Positions 25,105 through 32,751 of a stretch of DNA of 54,389 nucleotides are shown in pieces. Position numbers and translations under genes: made by a program. The stretch spans positions 1-54,389 of the forward strand of contig QUFC01000028.1 of the NCBI GenBank assembly GCA_003478355.1, in the 5' to 3' direction. The notes under the pieces are model-generated. The model was not told where the DNA came from. It saw nothing but the letters and a program-made list of their open reading frames with translations, and made no database searches. This DNA comes from Lachnospiraceae bacterium AM48-27BH (GTDB taxonomy: Bacteria; Bacillota; Clostridia; Lachnospirales; Lachnospiraceae). Numbering within the stretch: the stretch's first letter is position 1; each line of letters begins with the position of its first letter.

Positions 25105-25671
25105 TTACTTTACCCTCTCTTCGTCAATCCCCCACAATAATACTGACAGCTCGTTTATGATGCCCGTAACCCAGCGCCTCGGTGTGTTCTTTCCTGTGTC
25201 CAGTTCCTCTGCAATTTCCGCATAGTCCATACCCTGCATGAAATACATTTCAAAAGCCTTGTACTCTACGCCTCTGCCTGCTGCCTCTCTGCGACGCTCT
25301 ATCTCTTCTACTGCCTTGTCTATATGTGCTGTCATTATCAATGTCTTAAAGCGTGTGCGTCTGATACTCTCTAAGTATGTACGCTGCTGCTCGTCCGTCA
25401 TGCCCTTAAGCTCTAACTGCTGCCCGTCGCTTATGGCGTTCTCGATATGAAAAACCGCATCACGGTAACATTTCATAAGCGTAAAAGTATTGTGGTATTT
25501 CTCTTTCTTCCTCTCCTGCTTTTCCTGTCGTTTCAGTTCCGTTATTGCAGCCTTTGCCTGTTTCTGCATCAGCTCTGTTAATTCGCTTTCATGCAGCTGT
25601 ACCCAGCTTTCAGCCTCTGGCGGCATTTCTACCCCTGCCGCCGCTGTTGTCTTTGTTTCTTCCTGCTCCAT
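25105..25671 (-). CDS. ArpU-like late transcription regulator
   Basis: A 188-residue protein. The N-terminal half is coiled coil and charged. The C-terminal ~70 residues form a sigma-70-region-4-like helix-turn-helix (AFEMYFMQGMDYAEIAEELD, then TGKNTPRRWVTGIINEL) as in ArpU family regulators of phage late genes. It lies one gene upstream of the late promoter, so I infer that it activates that promoter or acts on its leader. Its ribosome site is the repeated motif GAAAGCGAGG (25680-25689). Confidence 0.8.
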   Translation of the reverse strand: MEQEETKTTAAAGVEMPPEAESWVQLHESELTELMQKQAKAAITELKRQEKQERKKEKYHNTFTLMKCYRDAVFHIENAISDGQQLELKGMTDEQQRTYLESIRRTRFKTLIMTAHIDKAVEEIERRREAAGRGVEYKAFEMYFMQGMDYAEIAEELDTGKNTPRRWVTGIINELSVLLWGIDEERVK

Positions 25672-25691
25672 GTTCTGTACCTCGCTTTCTG

Positions 25692-26087
25692 TTAATTAAA
25701 CGGTAGCTCTTCGTCTGCTCCCTCTGGGATATTCATAAACCCGTCACTCTCCGGCAGCTGCTGCCCTCTCGCCTCTGCCTCTGCTTTGCTCTCTCCAAAG
25801 CCTACGCTATTTGCCACAACCTCTGTGTAATATACCTTACTGCCCGTGCGCTGGCTCTCGTAGCTGCCTGTTTTAATCTTGCCAGTAACCTCTACCCTGC
25901 TGCCTTTGCTTAACCATTTCTGCGCCCATTCCGCAGTACGTCCGAAACACTTAATATTTATAAAATCTGTGTCTTTCCCGTCGTCTACTGCAAGCGTAAA
26001 GCGGGTAATAGCTGTGCTATTGTCCCGCCCGCCATATCTAAGCTCTGGCTCTCTTGTAAGCCGCCCTGTAAGTGATACGTTATTCAT
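25692..26087 (-). CDS. ssb: Single-stranded DNA-binding protein
   Basis: A 131-residue OB-fold SSB: MNNVSLTGRLTREPELRYGG at the start, RFTLAVDDGKDTDFINIKCF at ~30-50, and an acidic C-terminal tip (EGADEELPFN). Tetrameric SSB protects replicating DNA. The tip recruits host replication and repair proteins. The start overlaps the stop of a small membrane gene. Confidence 0.95.
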   Translation of the reverse strand: MNNVSLTGRLTREPELRYGGRDNSTAITRFTLAVDDGKDTDFINIKCFGRTAEWAQKWLSKGSRVEVTGKIKTGSYESQRTGSKVYYTEVVANSVGFGESKAEAEARGQQLPESDGFMNIPEGADEELPFN

Positions 26088-26175
26088 TCTCTCTGCCCCT
26101 CTCTTCCAGTTTGTCCAGCTTTGAAAATATAGCCAGCAATTCCAGTGCTATAATTCCCAGTAAAATATTAGTCAT
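26080..26175 (-). CDS. 31-residue membrane micropeptide
   Basis: The frame MTNILLGIIALELLAIFSKL ends LEERGRENE and overlaps the SSB start. The repeated ribosome-site motif GAAAGCGAGG lies at 26185-26194, ten bases before the ATG, which supports real translation. One hydrophobic helix; function unknown. Confidence 0.6.
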   Translation of the reverse strand: MTNILLGIIALELLAIFSKLDKLEERGRENE

Positions 26176-26446
26176 TTTCTACCGCCTCGCTTTCTTCTCT
26201 CAATCCTGCTGCCATATTGCTAAACGCCGCTGCTACGTTCTCGCATAATGTCGCCAGTGCTGGCTTTATACTCTGCACCCAGCGGTTAATAGCTGCCGTC
26301 AATGTTTCTGCTGCTGTTGGCAAGGTTTTATTTATCTGTCTTGCCATTTTTCTTGCAAGCCTGCGCTGTTTTCGCTTGTCCAGCTCTAACGGCGGGTTTA
26401 CTCCATGCTTTTTCTTATAGTTCTTTTTCCACTGTCTGTATTTCAC
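26168..26446 (-). CDS. Unknown basic/helical phage protein
   Basis: A 92-residue protein from a GTG start with AAAGGGG upstream. It has a very basic first half (WKKNYKKKHG, then KRKQRRLARKMARQ) and an amphipathic helical second half. It could bind nucleic acid. It overlaps both neighbours by a few bases. Confidence 0.6.
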   Translation of the reverse strand: MKYRQWKKNYKKKHGVNPPLELDKRKQRRLARKMARQINKTLPTAAETLTAAINRWVQSIKPALATLCENVAAAFSNMAAGLREESEAVEND

Positions 26447-26609
26447 TGCTTACGCCCCTTTCTCCATATCGTATACGGCAGCGCCATACTGGCGCTGTTA
26501 TTATCAACGCCAGTTTAGCTACGCATATCAGGCAATATACCACCCCGTCTACTACTACCTTTCCCGTTTCTTCCGTCGCATCTACTACGCCGTCCATAAA
26601 CTCAAACAT
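26415..26609 (-). CDS. Small membrane protein
   Basis: A 64-residue frame with one hydrophobic helix (VYCLICVAKLALIITAPVW). As read, it overlaps the next gene by 32 bases. One extra G in the G-run just before the GTG of the next gene would end it as ERGRKQ with a GTGA overlap, which would be more natural, so its C-terminus is uncertain. Confidence 0.55.
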   Translation of the reverse strand: MFEFMDGVVDATEETGKVVVDGVVYCLICVAKLALIITAPVWRCRIRYGERGVSSEIQTVEKEL

Positions 26610-27870
26610 TTACCGCCCCGCTTTCTGTGTCCGTTTCGGACACCTTACCCGTATAGTCTGTTACTCTGATACCCAGAATACAGTAGCCCTCTGTAAGCCC
26701 TGTATAATCTTCCAGCATATAAATAATATCTGCATCAATCGTGCGCCCTGTATGCTTACCGTCCTTAAATTCCAGCATTTTAAGGCTGTCGCCCTGTTTA
26801 TATCCTCTGTCATTCTTCCGCAGCTCAAAGCTCTTTTTCCCGCTTATTACGTCCTCGTAATCAGATGCCACTATCTTTAATTCATGTTGCTTATGCTCTA
26901 TATTCCCCTCGCTTGGCAGATGCTCCATTTTTTCTGCGTCTGCCCGCTCCTGCAATTTCTTCTTTGTCTGGCGGTCTATAGCGTCCTGCTCTTCGCTGTA
27001 CCGCTGTTCGTCCGTCTTTTCAGCCTCTGCCTTGTTTATGTACTGGTCGCATTTCTGGCACGTTCCCGTTTTTACGTTGCAGTCCTTGTATTTCTGGCAG
27101 GAATAGCACAAAGACGTTATGCTTTCTGGGTGCGGTGTTTCGTAATCGTCCCCTGCCTTTTTCTCTGCTACCTTTTCCGCTATTTCCTTTGCCCTCACAT
27201 TTTCGCCCGCTGCTGCTTTTTCCGCTATTTCTTTCTGCTCGTCCTCGTCCAGCTTTGCTGCCTCGTATGCAGCAGTGATACCTAAATTGCCCTCTTTCAG
27301 CTGCTCTTTAATCTCCGGCGTTGCGTTGTTGTTGATTGCGTCCATTCTGGCTACGTTTGTGCTGCTTTCGTTTATCATAGCCGCCACTAAATCACGCATT
27401 TTGCCTTGTATCTCTAAGCCGTCCTCTTCCTTGGCTCTGATAAGTGCAGCTTTGGTGCGCTCTACTAATCTGGTTTTTTCATAGGCTGTAAGTTCCTGCG
27501 TATATCCGTTGCCCGCCAATAAGCGCAGCTCATACATTGCCTCGCTCATATCCATAAAGCGGTAAAGCACTTTCTCATACTCCTTATGCCCCCGCTCTAA
27601 GTTCAAAATATTTGCCGCATTACGTCTGTGTCCGTCGATTATACGGTATTCCCCGTTTACTCTCGCCAATACTGTAGGCTGTTCCTGTCCTACGTGTAAA
27701 AAGCTGTCTGCCAGCTCTTCTATGTTCTCTAATTTCTGGTGTGTATTCTCCTGCGCTGCCTTTACCTCATAAGGGCTTAAATAAATCTCTTTGTATCCGT
27801 CCGTCTGTGCCTGCTGCCCTGCTGCTTTCGTCTTTGCGTTCAGAATGTCGTTAATACCAAACTTTGCCAT
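26602..27870 (-). CDS. ParB-like protein fused to zinc knuckle and DUF3850
   Basis: A 422-residue protein. Residues ~25-110 are a ParB/Spo0J N-terminal domain with the NTP-binding GEYRIIDGHRRNAA box. Residues ~110-240 contain the DNA-binding helices. Around 250-285 is a Cys cluster (CYSCQKYKDCNVKTGTCQKC) likely to bind zinc. Residues ~330-412 match DUF3850, a PUA/ASCH-like domain (HELKIVASDYEDVISGKKSF, then LRKNDRGYKQGD). ParB proteins mark DNA for partition and can act as nucleases. Gene order parA - small Cys gene - parB suggests a partition unit. The DUF3850 fusion is unusual and could add RNA binding. Ribosome motif GAAAGCGAGG at 27879-27888. Confidence 0.9.
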   Translation of the reverse strand: MAKFGINDILNAKTKAAGQQAQTDGYKEIYLSPYEVKAAQENTHQKLENIEELADSFLHVGQEQPTVLARVNGEYRIIDGHRRNAANILNLERGHKEYEKVLYRFMDMSEAMYELRLLAGNGYTQELTAYEKTRLVERTKAALIRAKEEDGLEIQGKMRDLVAAMINESSTNVARMDAINNNATPEIKEQLKEGNLGITAAYEAAKLDEDEQKEIAEKAAAGENVRAKEIAEKVAEKKAGDDYETPHPESITSLCYSCQKYKDCNVKTGTCQKCDQYINKAEAEKTDEQRYSEEQDAIDRQTKKKLQERADAEKMEHLPSEGNIEHKQHELKIVASDYEDVISGKKSFELRKNDRGYKQGDSLKMLEFKDGKHTGRTIDADIIYMLEDYTGLTEGYCILGIRVTDYTGKVSETDTESGAVNV

Positions 27871-27875
27871 ATTCT

Positions 27876-28073
27876 CTACCTCGCTTTCTCAATCCTTTGT
27901 TTTTTCTTACACTGTCCCATTACTCCGTTGCACATTTCGCACGTTCTCCAATGCTCGCAAGCGTCGCTTTTCGGGCATTTCTTCCCTGCAAATTTGCTGC
28001 CCCAGTTCCAGCACTCCGTACCGCCAGTCCTGCGGCAATGCCAGTAAACGCATAATCTCTCTTTATGTGCCAC
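27876..28073 (-). CDS. Small Cys-rich protein between parA and parB
   Basis: About 65 residues from a GTG at 28071-28073, chosen because GAAAGCGAGG (28082-28091) lies just upstream. It has eight cysteines in pairs (CPKSDACEHWRTCEMCNG), probably a zinc-binding protein. Its start lies six bases inside the end of the ParA frame. It may be a regulator of the partition operon; function unknown. Confidence 0.6.
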   Translation of the reverse strand: MAHKERLCVYWHCRRTGGTECWNWGSKFAGKKCPKSDACEHWRTCEMCNGVMGQCKKKQRIEKAR

Positions 28074-28078
28074 GCTTG

Positions 28079-28867
28079 CTACCTCGCTTTCCCTGTATAC
28101 GCTGTTACAAATTTCTTGTACCCCTGCGCCGCTCCGCAGCATGGGCTATACTCATAAATCGGCTTACGCATGAAAGTATTTTCTGCTACTTTCTTGGAAT
28201 ACCGAATAATACCCAAAATATTAAAATCTGTCTTTTGTCCCAGCCACTCTACGCCTGCTGCCTCGCCGTCTGTGTTCTGGTATGACGTAATCAGCACGCC
28301 TGCCAGCTTTAATGCTGGGTTAAATACCTTTGCGTCCTCTATCTGCTCTGTCACAATGTCCAGCCCCTCTAAAGCGTCCTCGTCCACCTTTACGGGTACT
28401 ATTACCTCGTCCGTGATTGCCAGCGCATTTACAACATTAAGCCCAATATCCGGCGGGTTATCAATGATGCAGTAATCATACTTGCCGTATATGGTGCAAT
28501 CTCCGTAATACTGCATCTTTGCATATACCAGCGCTTTATATCTCTCTATCTGGTTTTCGCTGTCCTCTTTGGTTAAATTCCATGTAGCCCCAAAAAGTGA
28601 CATATTCGCCGTTACAATGTCGATACCCTCATACTCTGTATGCTGTATCAGCTCGTCTGCGTTTTCCCAGTCCCCAGCCAGTAGCCTTGTAACTGGTGCT
28701 ACGTTCTCTGCATCATATCTGCTGTACGCCTTGCTTAAGTTTCCCTGCTTATCGTTGTCAATCAGCAGCACCTTATAACCTCGCCTGTAAAGCTCATACG
28801 CCATGTTTGCCGCTGTAAAGGTCTTGGCTACGCCACCCTTTAAATTCAAAATGCTTATTGTTTTCAT
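28079..28867 (-). CDS. parA: ParA-family partition ATPase
   Basis: A 262-residue ATPase with a deviant Walker A KGGVAKT (10-16), Walker A' VLLIDNDKQGN (~33-43) and Walker B YCIIDNPPDIG. ParA forms gradients on the nucleoid that move ParB-bound DNA. In a phage genome this implies a plasmid-like state at some stage. parB follows after one small gene. Confidence 0.93.
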   Translation of the reverse strand: MKTISILNLKGGVAKTFTAANMAYELYRRGYKVLLIDNDKQGNLSKAYSRYDAENVAPVTRLLAGDWENADELIQHTEYEGIDIVTANMSLFGATWNLTKEDSENQIERYKALVYAKMQYYGDCTIYGKYDYCIIDNPPDIGLNVVNALAITDEVIVPVKVDEDALEGLDIVTEQIEDAKVFNPALKLAGVLITSYQNTDGEAAGVEWLGQKTDFNILGIIRYSKKVAENTFMRKPIYEYSPCCGAAQGYKKFVTAYTGKAR

Positions 28868-28895
28868 TCTTTGCCTCTCTTTCCTGCGTTCGCCT

Positions 28896-29306
28896 CTAAC
28901 GCATGGTTACTGTTTCCTGTTCTTTTGTAAGCTCGTCTGAATGTAATAAATACTGCTCTATCAGCTGCGCTGCTGGCTGCCAGCCGTAGCAGACGGCGGT
29001 ATAATAGCCCTGCTGCCGCAGATACTCTAACCACTCTTTTTGTTTCTTGGTCGTCGTGTTCTCGCCTGCCTTAAGCTCTATGTAAAGCCCATGATACCCA
29101 GCCCTTGCAGCTGGTAGCATAATGTCTGGCACGCCAGCCTTTACGCCCTGCCTCTTAAGCACCGCTGCTGTTGCTTTATCACGTTTGCCGCCGTTTGGCA
29201 CATGATACATATATTGCAGTTCCGGCATAAGCCCTGTTCTGTATGCAGCCCAGCTAAATAATGCCTCTTGATGCCCGCTTTCGTCGTCCAGTCTAAAGTT
29301 TCTCAT
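28896..29306 (-). CDS. VRR-NUC domain nuclease
   Basis: A 136-residue protein of the VRR-NUC type: E14 (GHQEALFSWA), YHVPNGGKRDKATAAVLKRQG, GVPDIMLP with the catalytic Asp, then LYIELKAGENTTTKKQ with E-x-K. These stand-alone nucleases occur in phage replication modules and can cut branched DNA. It overlaps the upstream small gene. Confidence 0.92.
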   Translation of the reverse strand: MRNFRLDDESGHQEALFSWAAYRTGLMPELQYMYHVPNGGKRDKATAAVLKRQGVKAGVPDIMLPAARAGYHGLYIELKAGENTTTKKQKEWLEYLRQQGYYTAVCYGWQPAAQLIEQYLLHSDELTKEQETVTMR

Positions 29307-29538
29307 TTTCTCGCCTCGCTCTCTGTTTAAATTCTACATACTGGCAAATTCTAAAAAGCAGCCCGTCCTTATGCGGCTTGCTGTTCTCTATCGCCAAAAG
29401 CGCTATTGTTTCCTCGCTTTGTAGTCCTGCATTTCCCAGTACGTCCCAGCGGCATATATCGTAGTATCTGCACCATAGGCAGCAGCGCTTACAGTCCTTG
29501 CCTTTCTGGAATAACCAGTATTTAATTTTTTCTATCAT
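29293..29538 (-). CDS. Small Cys/Trp-rich protein
   Basis: About 81 residues from ATG 29536-29538 (MIEKIKYWLFQKGKDCKRCC), with AGAAAGGG upstream. It contains CKRCCLWCRYYDIC, a compact Cys cluster likely to bind zinc, and a helical end. Function not recognised. Confidence 0.65.
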   Translation of the reverse strand: MIEKIKYWLFQKGKDCKRCCLWCRYYDICRWDVLGNAGLQSEETIALLAIENSKPHKDGLLFRICQYVEFKQRARRENEKL

Positions 29539-29695
29539 GTTTTCTGCCCTTTCTGCTGCCGTTGTCTTTCCAGCTCTCCTGCTGCTCAAAAATAGCCGCT
29601 GCAATTCTAAACGCCAGATATGCTGCCACAATCAGTGCCAGCAGTCCGGCTATTATCAACACTGCTGCAATGGCAACGCCCTTGATTATCTGCAT
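29522..29695 (-). CDS. 57-residue membrane protein downstream of rep
   Basis: From ATG 29693-29695 (MQIIKGVAIAAVLIIAG), one long hydrophobic helix and a basic tail (SRKGRKHDRKN). As assembled it is fused in frame to the replication protein. If the C-run 29701-29706 lacks one base, the rep gene ends in TGA two bases before this ATG and this is a separate gene. A G-rich stretch just upstream would serve as ribosome site. Confidence 0.6.
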   Translation of the reverse strand: MQIIKGVAIAAVLIIAGLLALIVAAYLAFRIAAAIFEQQESWKDNGSRKGRKHDRKN

Positions 29696-29696
29696 T

Positions 29697-30463
29697 TCAA
29701 CCCCCCTATCTGTTATTTTTACTAATGTGTATCTTAAATACCCGTAGCCGTAATACTCTGGACTGTGTACCCCCATGCTTACGCTGTTCTTGTCCACGTA
29801 ATAGCCCTTTATTGCTTTTGGCTCTTTCTTGAAATACTCACGGTCTGAAATTATGTGGTACTCTGGTTCTGGTCTTACTAAATTCTTGCTGCAATTCCAG
29901 CGCTTGCCCTGTAATGCTCCGTCAGTACCCTTTTTGTGCGTTCCTGTGTACTTGATTAAATAACTTGCCAGCTCTGCATAGTTGCCGCTATCGTCCAGTG
30001 GGAATACCTTAACCCTGTTATGCCCCTCGTATGCCTTATACCAGCAGCGTTGTAAAATCTCTGTATCAATTTTATTTACTACAAGGTGGTGATGCCTCGC
30101 ACCTTTCTTGCCTATCTCCATAACGTGTATGTATTTGAACTCTAACCCTGCTTTTCTGTACTCCTTTCTGCACTCTCTCAAAAATACGTCTATGTCCTGC
30201 CGCATCTGCTCCGGCGTTCTGTCCGGTTCTCCTTTCCTGCGGATATAGTCAAGCACTAAATGGTAGTCCCCATAGCCATAGTTTGCATTTATGAGTATCC
30301 TTAACTTTCTCTCTGCCTGTCTGGTGTTTACTTTCTCCTGCTCTTCTTTTGTTGGCTTTACTTTATCCCCTCTGCTGATACCTTTCTTTTTGTACCTGCT
30401 GGTAAAGTACCTCTCTATCTCTATCGTATTTCCCGCTTTTGTTACCCTCTCTACGTATGGCAT
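29697..30463 (-). CDS. HUH-family replication initiator (G2P/ORF2-like)
   Basis: About 255 residues from ATG 30461-30463 (MPYVERVTKAGNTIEIERYF), chosen because GAGAGGTAG precedes it; in-frame codons upstream extend it to 30502. The HUH metal site is HHH 124-126 (GARHHHLVVN). The nicking Tyr is probably Y168 or Y172 (ELASYLIKYTG). Relatives nick one strand to start rolling-circle replication of plasmids and small phages. Its upstream leader carries an opposite-strand small RNA and an attenuator-like hairpin, as in copy-controlled plasmids. The assembled frame runs on into the next membrane gene, probably because of a missing base at 29701-29706. Confidence 0.85.
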
Positions 30464-30506
30464 ATATCTACCTCTCTGTCGGTTCGTTAATACTTTTATC
30501 AAGTGT

Positions 30507-30527
30507 TAAAACGGGCTGCCTGCCCGT
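30507..30527 (-). terminator. Attenuator-like hairpin in the rep leader
   Basis: On the minus strand ACGGGC-N5-GCCCGT followed by TTTA lies ~45 bp upstream of the rep start. It is a short, weak intrinsic terminator inside the leader. In plasmids such as pT181 or pIP501, binding of an antisense RNA makes such a hairpin form and stops rep transcription. Confidence 0.6.
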
Positions 30528-30535
30528 TAAATTTC

Positions 30536-30564
30536 TTGACTTTGTGCCATACATAGCTTATAAT
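30536..30564 (+). promoter_or_regulatory. Plus-strand promoter of the putative antisense RNA
   Basis: TTGACT (30536-30541), a 17-nt spacer and TATAAT (30559-30564) form a near-consensus sigma-A promoter. It points against all phage genes. It is followed within ~70 bp by a strong terminator and contains no reading frame. Confidence 0.8.
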
Positions 30565-30570
30565 TTTTAT

Positions 30571-30635
30571 AGTATTTCAAAGCTGTATAGCTTAGCGCCT
30601 ATGGTGTTTCCCCACCGTAGGCGCTTTTATTTTTT
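30571..30635 (+). ncRNA. Predicted ~65-nt antisense RNA opposite the rep leader
   Basis: The transcript would begin about 30571 and end in the T-run after a 13-bp stem. The stem arms are 30594-30606 and 30613-30625, with a six-base loop TTTCCC and one G-U pair. A small 5' inverted motif (AAGCTGTATAGCTT) precedes it. It lies between the DUF4406 gene and rep, fully opposite the rep mRNA leader. I infer a counter-transcribed RNA for replication control. No RNA family is recognised. Confidence 0.7.
30594..30635 (+). terminator. Strong terminator of the plus-strand small RNA
   Basis: AGCGCCTATGGTG pairs with CACCGTAGGCGCT over 13 positions and is followed by TTTTATTTTT. On the minus strand the same stem lies in the rep leader but is not followed by T's there, so it terminates only the plus-strand RNA. 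Confidence 0.85.
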
Positions 30636-31141
30636 CATGTTTCCTGCCGCTCTCTTATGCGGCTTAAGGCATACTCATAAGCCCGTCTGTACGGCTCTCT
30701 GCAATCGTAGCCCGTGCAGCTGTATGATTTGCTGCCCTTGCAAAATTCGCAGCTATGCAGCTTTGCGTAATCGCTCGCCGCCCTCTCCTGTAGCTTTTCC
30801 TCATATTCCAGATGCCGTTTAATCTGGTTTGCATCTATAACCGCAATTCCCAGCATATTTGCTGTATGTATTTCTCTGTCCATTCCCTCTGTTATGCCGT
30901 ATTTCACACCAGCAATAACAAAATCGCAGCCTTTCAGCAGCGCAAGCCCCGCAGCCATGCCCCTTGCCCGCTCTTCCGGCTTTTTATCGTCCATGCACTG
31001 CGTCATATATAAATGCGGCGTAATGGGTGCTAAGCCCGCCTCTAACGCCTGCCGTGTCAGCTGCTGCGCATAATCTATGTTTCTGTCCAGCTCTGCGCCG
31101 TCTTTCGCCCTGTATGGGCTGCATATATAAACCTTTCTCAT
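30635..31141 (-). CDS. DUF4406 / nucleoside deoxyribosyltransferase-like protein
   Basis: A 168-residue protein. The first ~115 residues match DUF4406: VYICSPYRAKDGAELDRNID, then ITPHLYMTQ and CDFVIAGVKYGITEGMDREI. It is related to nucleoside 2-deoxyribosyltransferases, enzymes that swap bases on deoxyribose. The C-terminal part has a Cys motif (CEFCKGSKSYSCTGYDC) that could bind zinc. Phages use such enzymes in nucleotide salvage or modification; the substrate is unknown. Confidence 0.8.
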   Translation of the reverse strand: MRKVYICSPYRAKDGAELDRNIDYAQQLTRQALEAGLAPITPHLYMTQCMDDKKPEERARGMAAGLALLKGCDFVIAGVKYGITEGMDREIHTANMLGIAVIDANQIKRHLEYEEKLQERAASDYAKLHSCEFCKGSKSYSCTGYDCREPYRRAYEYALSRIRERQET

Positions 31142-31458
31142 GCCTTTTTACCCGCTTTCTGTTGTGCCTCTGCCCGTGCCTGTTCATTTCCTGCCAGATA
31201 TGCTGCTAAGCACATCAGCTCGTCTGCTCCCTTTTGGTCTATAAAATTACAATCAACGCAGCATTTACAGTACCCCGTAATCTGTAAATATCTGTCGTAT
31301 ACTTCCTGTGGTGTCTGGCACTGCTTTAAACTGTCCACCATGCCTGCAAGCTGCTGTATTGCCTTTATGCCTGCCTCGCCGCCCTTTCCGTGTATCCCTA
31401 CTGTAATCTGCTGCATTTTTGTTGCGCCGTCTGCTCCTAAAATTGTTTTACTCTTCAT
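31138..31458 (-). CDS. Unknown phage protein
   Basis: A 106-residue protein that begins MKSKTILGADGATKMQQITV. It has a helical middle and a Cys cluster (YCKCCVDCNF). It overlaps the next start by four bases and is preceded by GAAAGCGAGG at 31465-31474. Function unknown. Confidence 0.65.
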   Translation of the reverse strand: MKSKTILGADGATKMQQITVGIHGKGGEAGIKAIQQLAGMVDSLKQCQTPQEVYDRYLQITGYCKCCVDCNFIDQKGADELMCLAAYLAGNEQARAEAQQKAGKKA

Positions 31459-31702
31459 TCTGTGCCTCGCTTTCTTCCTTAAACCCAGCCAAAAGCATAG
31501 TCATTGCATCTATCGCTGTATCAAAATGTTTTCCCAGCTCTGCTGCGTCAATAAGCCCCTGCTTTGTGTTTCTTCCGTTCCCTTTCATTGCTTGCGTTTG
31601 CAAAATAGGTTTTAACTGGCTAAGCCCAGCTATGCTGTTCTCTAACTCTTCCTCACTCACGCAGATTTTTACATAGCCCTTGCCGATATGTTCAACACTC
31701 AT
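31448..31702 (-). CDS. Unknown small phage protein
   Basis: An 84-residue acidic protein (MSVEHIGKGYVKICVSEEEL) with a helical second half. It overlaps both neighbours by about ten bases, as part of a tightly packed early operon. Function unknown. Confidence 0.6.
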   Translation of the reverse strand: MSVEHIGKGYVKICVSEEELENSIAGLSQLKPILQTQAMKGNGRNTKQGLIDAAELGKHFDTAIDAMTMLLAGFKEESEAQNEE

Positions 31703-32261
31703 TTTCTACCTCTTCCTTTCTTCTAATCAGCCGTACCGATACCTCATAAGCTGTGCGCTGTTCTCTTTCTCCTGTGGCTGTATCAAGCACCTTTTCATAC
31801 TGGCGGCTCTGATACCGTCCCAGCAGCTCTACAGTGTCGCCCTGCTGCCACTGCGCCGCCTCGTCTGCCTGTTCCTGCCAGCAGATGCACGGTAAAAAGC
31901 AGCTGCCGCCTGTAAGCTCATTTCTTACCTTTACCGTAATATCAGTAATGCGCTTGCCTCTCGGTGTTTCTCTGTATGTTGGCTTATTCGCTATAACGCC
32001 TCTTACTGCTGCCTCGTCCTGCTCTACTGCCTTTTCCGATACCGCCACAAAATCTGCCAGAATATATACCAGCAGTCTACCGCTCTGGAAGTCCTTAAGC
32101 GTCTGCACCTTACCTGTCAGTAAAAGCCTGCTGCCCTCTACAAATTCCTGCATAACGTCAAATTCTATGCCGTTGCAAGCCCTGTATGGTACGTCCTCTG
32201 CAAATACTACCGTTACCTCGTCCGGCACGCCGCTTGGTCTTACCGTTTCCAACTTTGCCAT
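31692..32261 (-). CDS. SSB-like OB-fold protein
   Basis: About 189 residues from ATG 32259-32261 (MAKLETVRPSGVPDEVTVVF). The second half (VRGVIANKPTYRETPRGKRI, then TDITVKVRNELTG and GDTVELLGRYQSRQYEK) has the pattern of PriB/SSB-type OB folds. It is the second SSB-like gene of the phage, distinct from the classic ssb at 25692. Probably acts on single-stranded DNA during rolling-circle or transposition replication; this is inference. Confidence 0.75.
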   Translation of the reverse strand: MAKLETVRPSGVPDEVTVVFAEDVPYRACNGIEFDVMQEFVEGSRLLLTGKVQTLKDFQSGRLLVYILADFVAVSEKAVEQDEAAVRGVIANKPTYRETPRGKRITDITVKVRNELTGGSCFLPCICWQEQADEAAQWQQGDTVELLGRYQSRQYEKVLDTATGEREQRTAYEVSVRLIRRKEEVENEC

Positions 32262-32419
32262 ATAACCGCAAAACGGCAGCCGCATAGCTGCTTAATTTTC
32301 TTAATCTGTGTAAGCGTTCCTACCAGTCCCGCTGCATTTCCCTTGATACCGCCACCTGTAAGCTCGTCCATGATTGCAGTATCTAAATCCCGTAAAAAAT
32401 CCGGCTTTTTCTTTGTCAT
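32240..32419 (-). CDS. 59-residue phage protein
   Basis: The frame MTKKKPDFLRDLDTAIMDEL to AVIWQSWKR is in the early operon, upstream of and overlapping the SSB-like gene by 22 bases. GGAAAG lies before the ATG. Function unknown. Confidence 0.55.
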   Translation of the reverse strand: MTKKKPDFLRDLDTAIMDELTGGGIKGNAAGLVGTLTQIKKIKQLCGCRFAVIWQSWKR

Positions 32420-32439
32420 ACTTCCTGCTCTTTCCTTTC

Positions 32440-32739
32440 TTATATGTAAATGGTGTAGTAAAGCGACATCTGCAAATCACTAAACTTATACTGTGCTGTC
32501 TGGTCTGGCTCTAATGGTTTCAAAAGCCCCAGCTCTTTCCAGCGTCTGTGCGTTATCTCCGGCACTGCTCTAAACTTCTTTACCTCATGCCCGCTGTATT
32601 TTCGGTATTCCTCGCTTATCTCATGGTCTGCAAACGGTTTGAACGCTGCCAGATACCCTACGTAAACCTCTGCTTTGCCCTCGATAATGCGCAGGCGGTC
32701 TGAACTCTCCAGCGTGCCTATAAATTCCTTTACTGTCAC
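32440..32739 (-). CDS. Unknown phage protein
   Basis: A 99-residue protein (MTVKEFIGTLESSDRLRIIE) with a beta/alpha mixed pattern. The early operon context and 12-bp spacing to the next gene are all that is seen. Confidence 0.6.
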   Translation of the reverse strand: MTVKEFIGTLESSDRLRIIEGKAEVYVGYLAAFKPFADHEISEEYRKYSGHEVKKFRAVPEITHRRWKELGLLKPLEPDQTAQYKFSDLQMSLYYTIYI

Positions 32740-32751
32740 TGTCCGCCTCTC

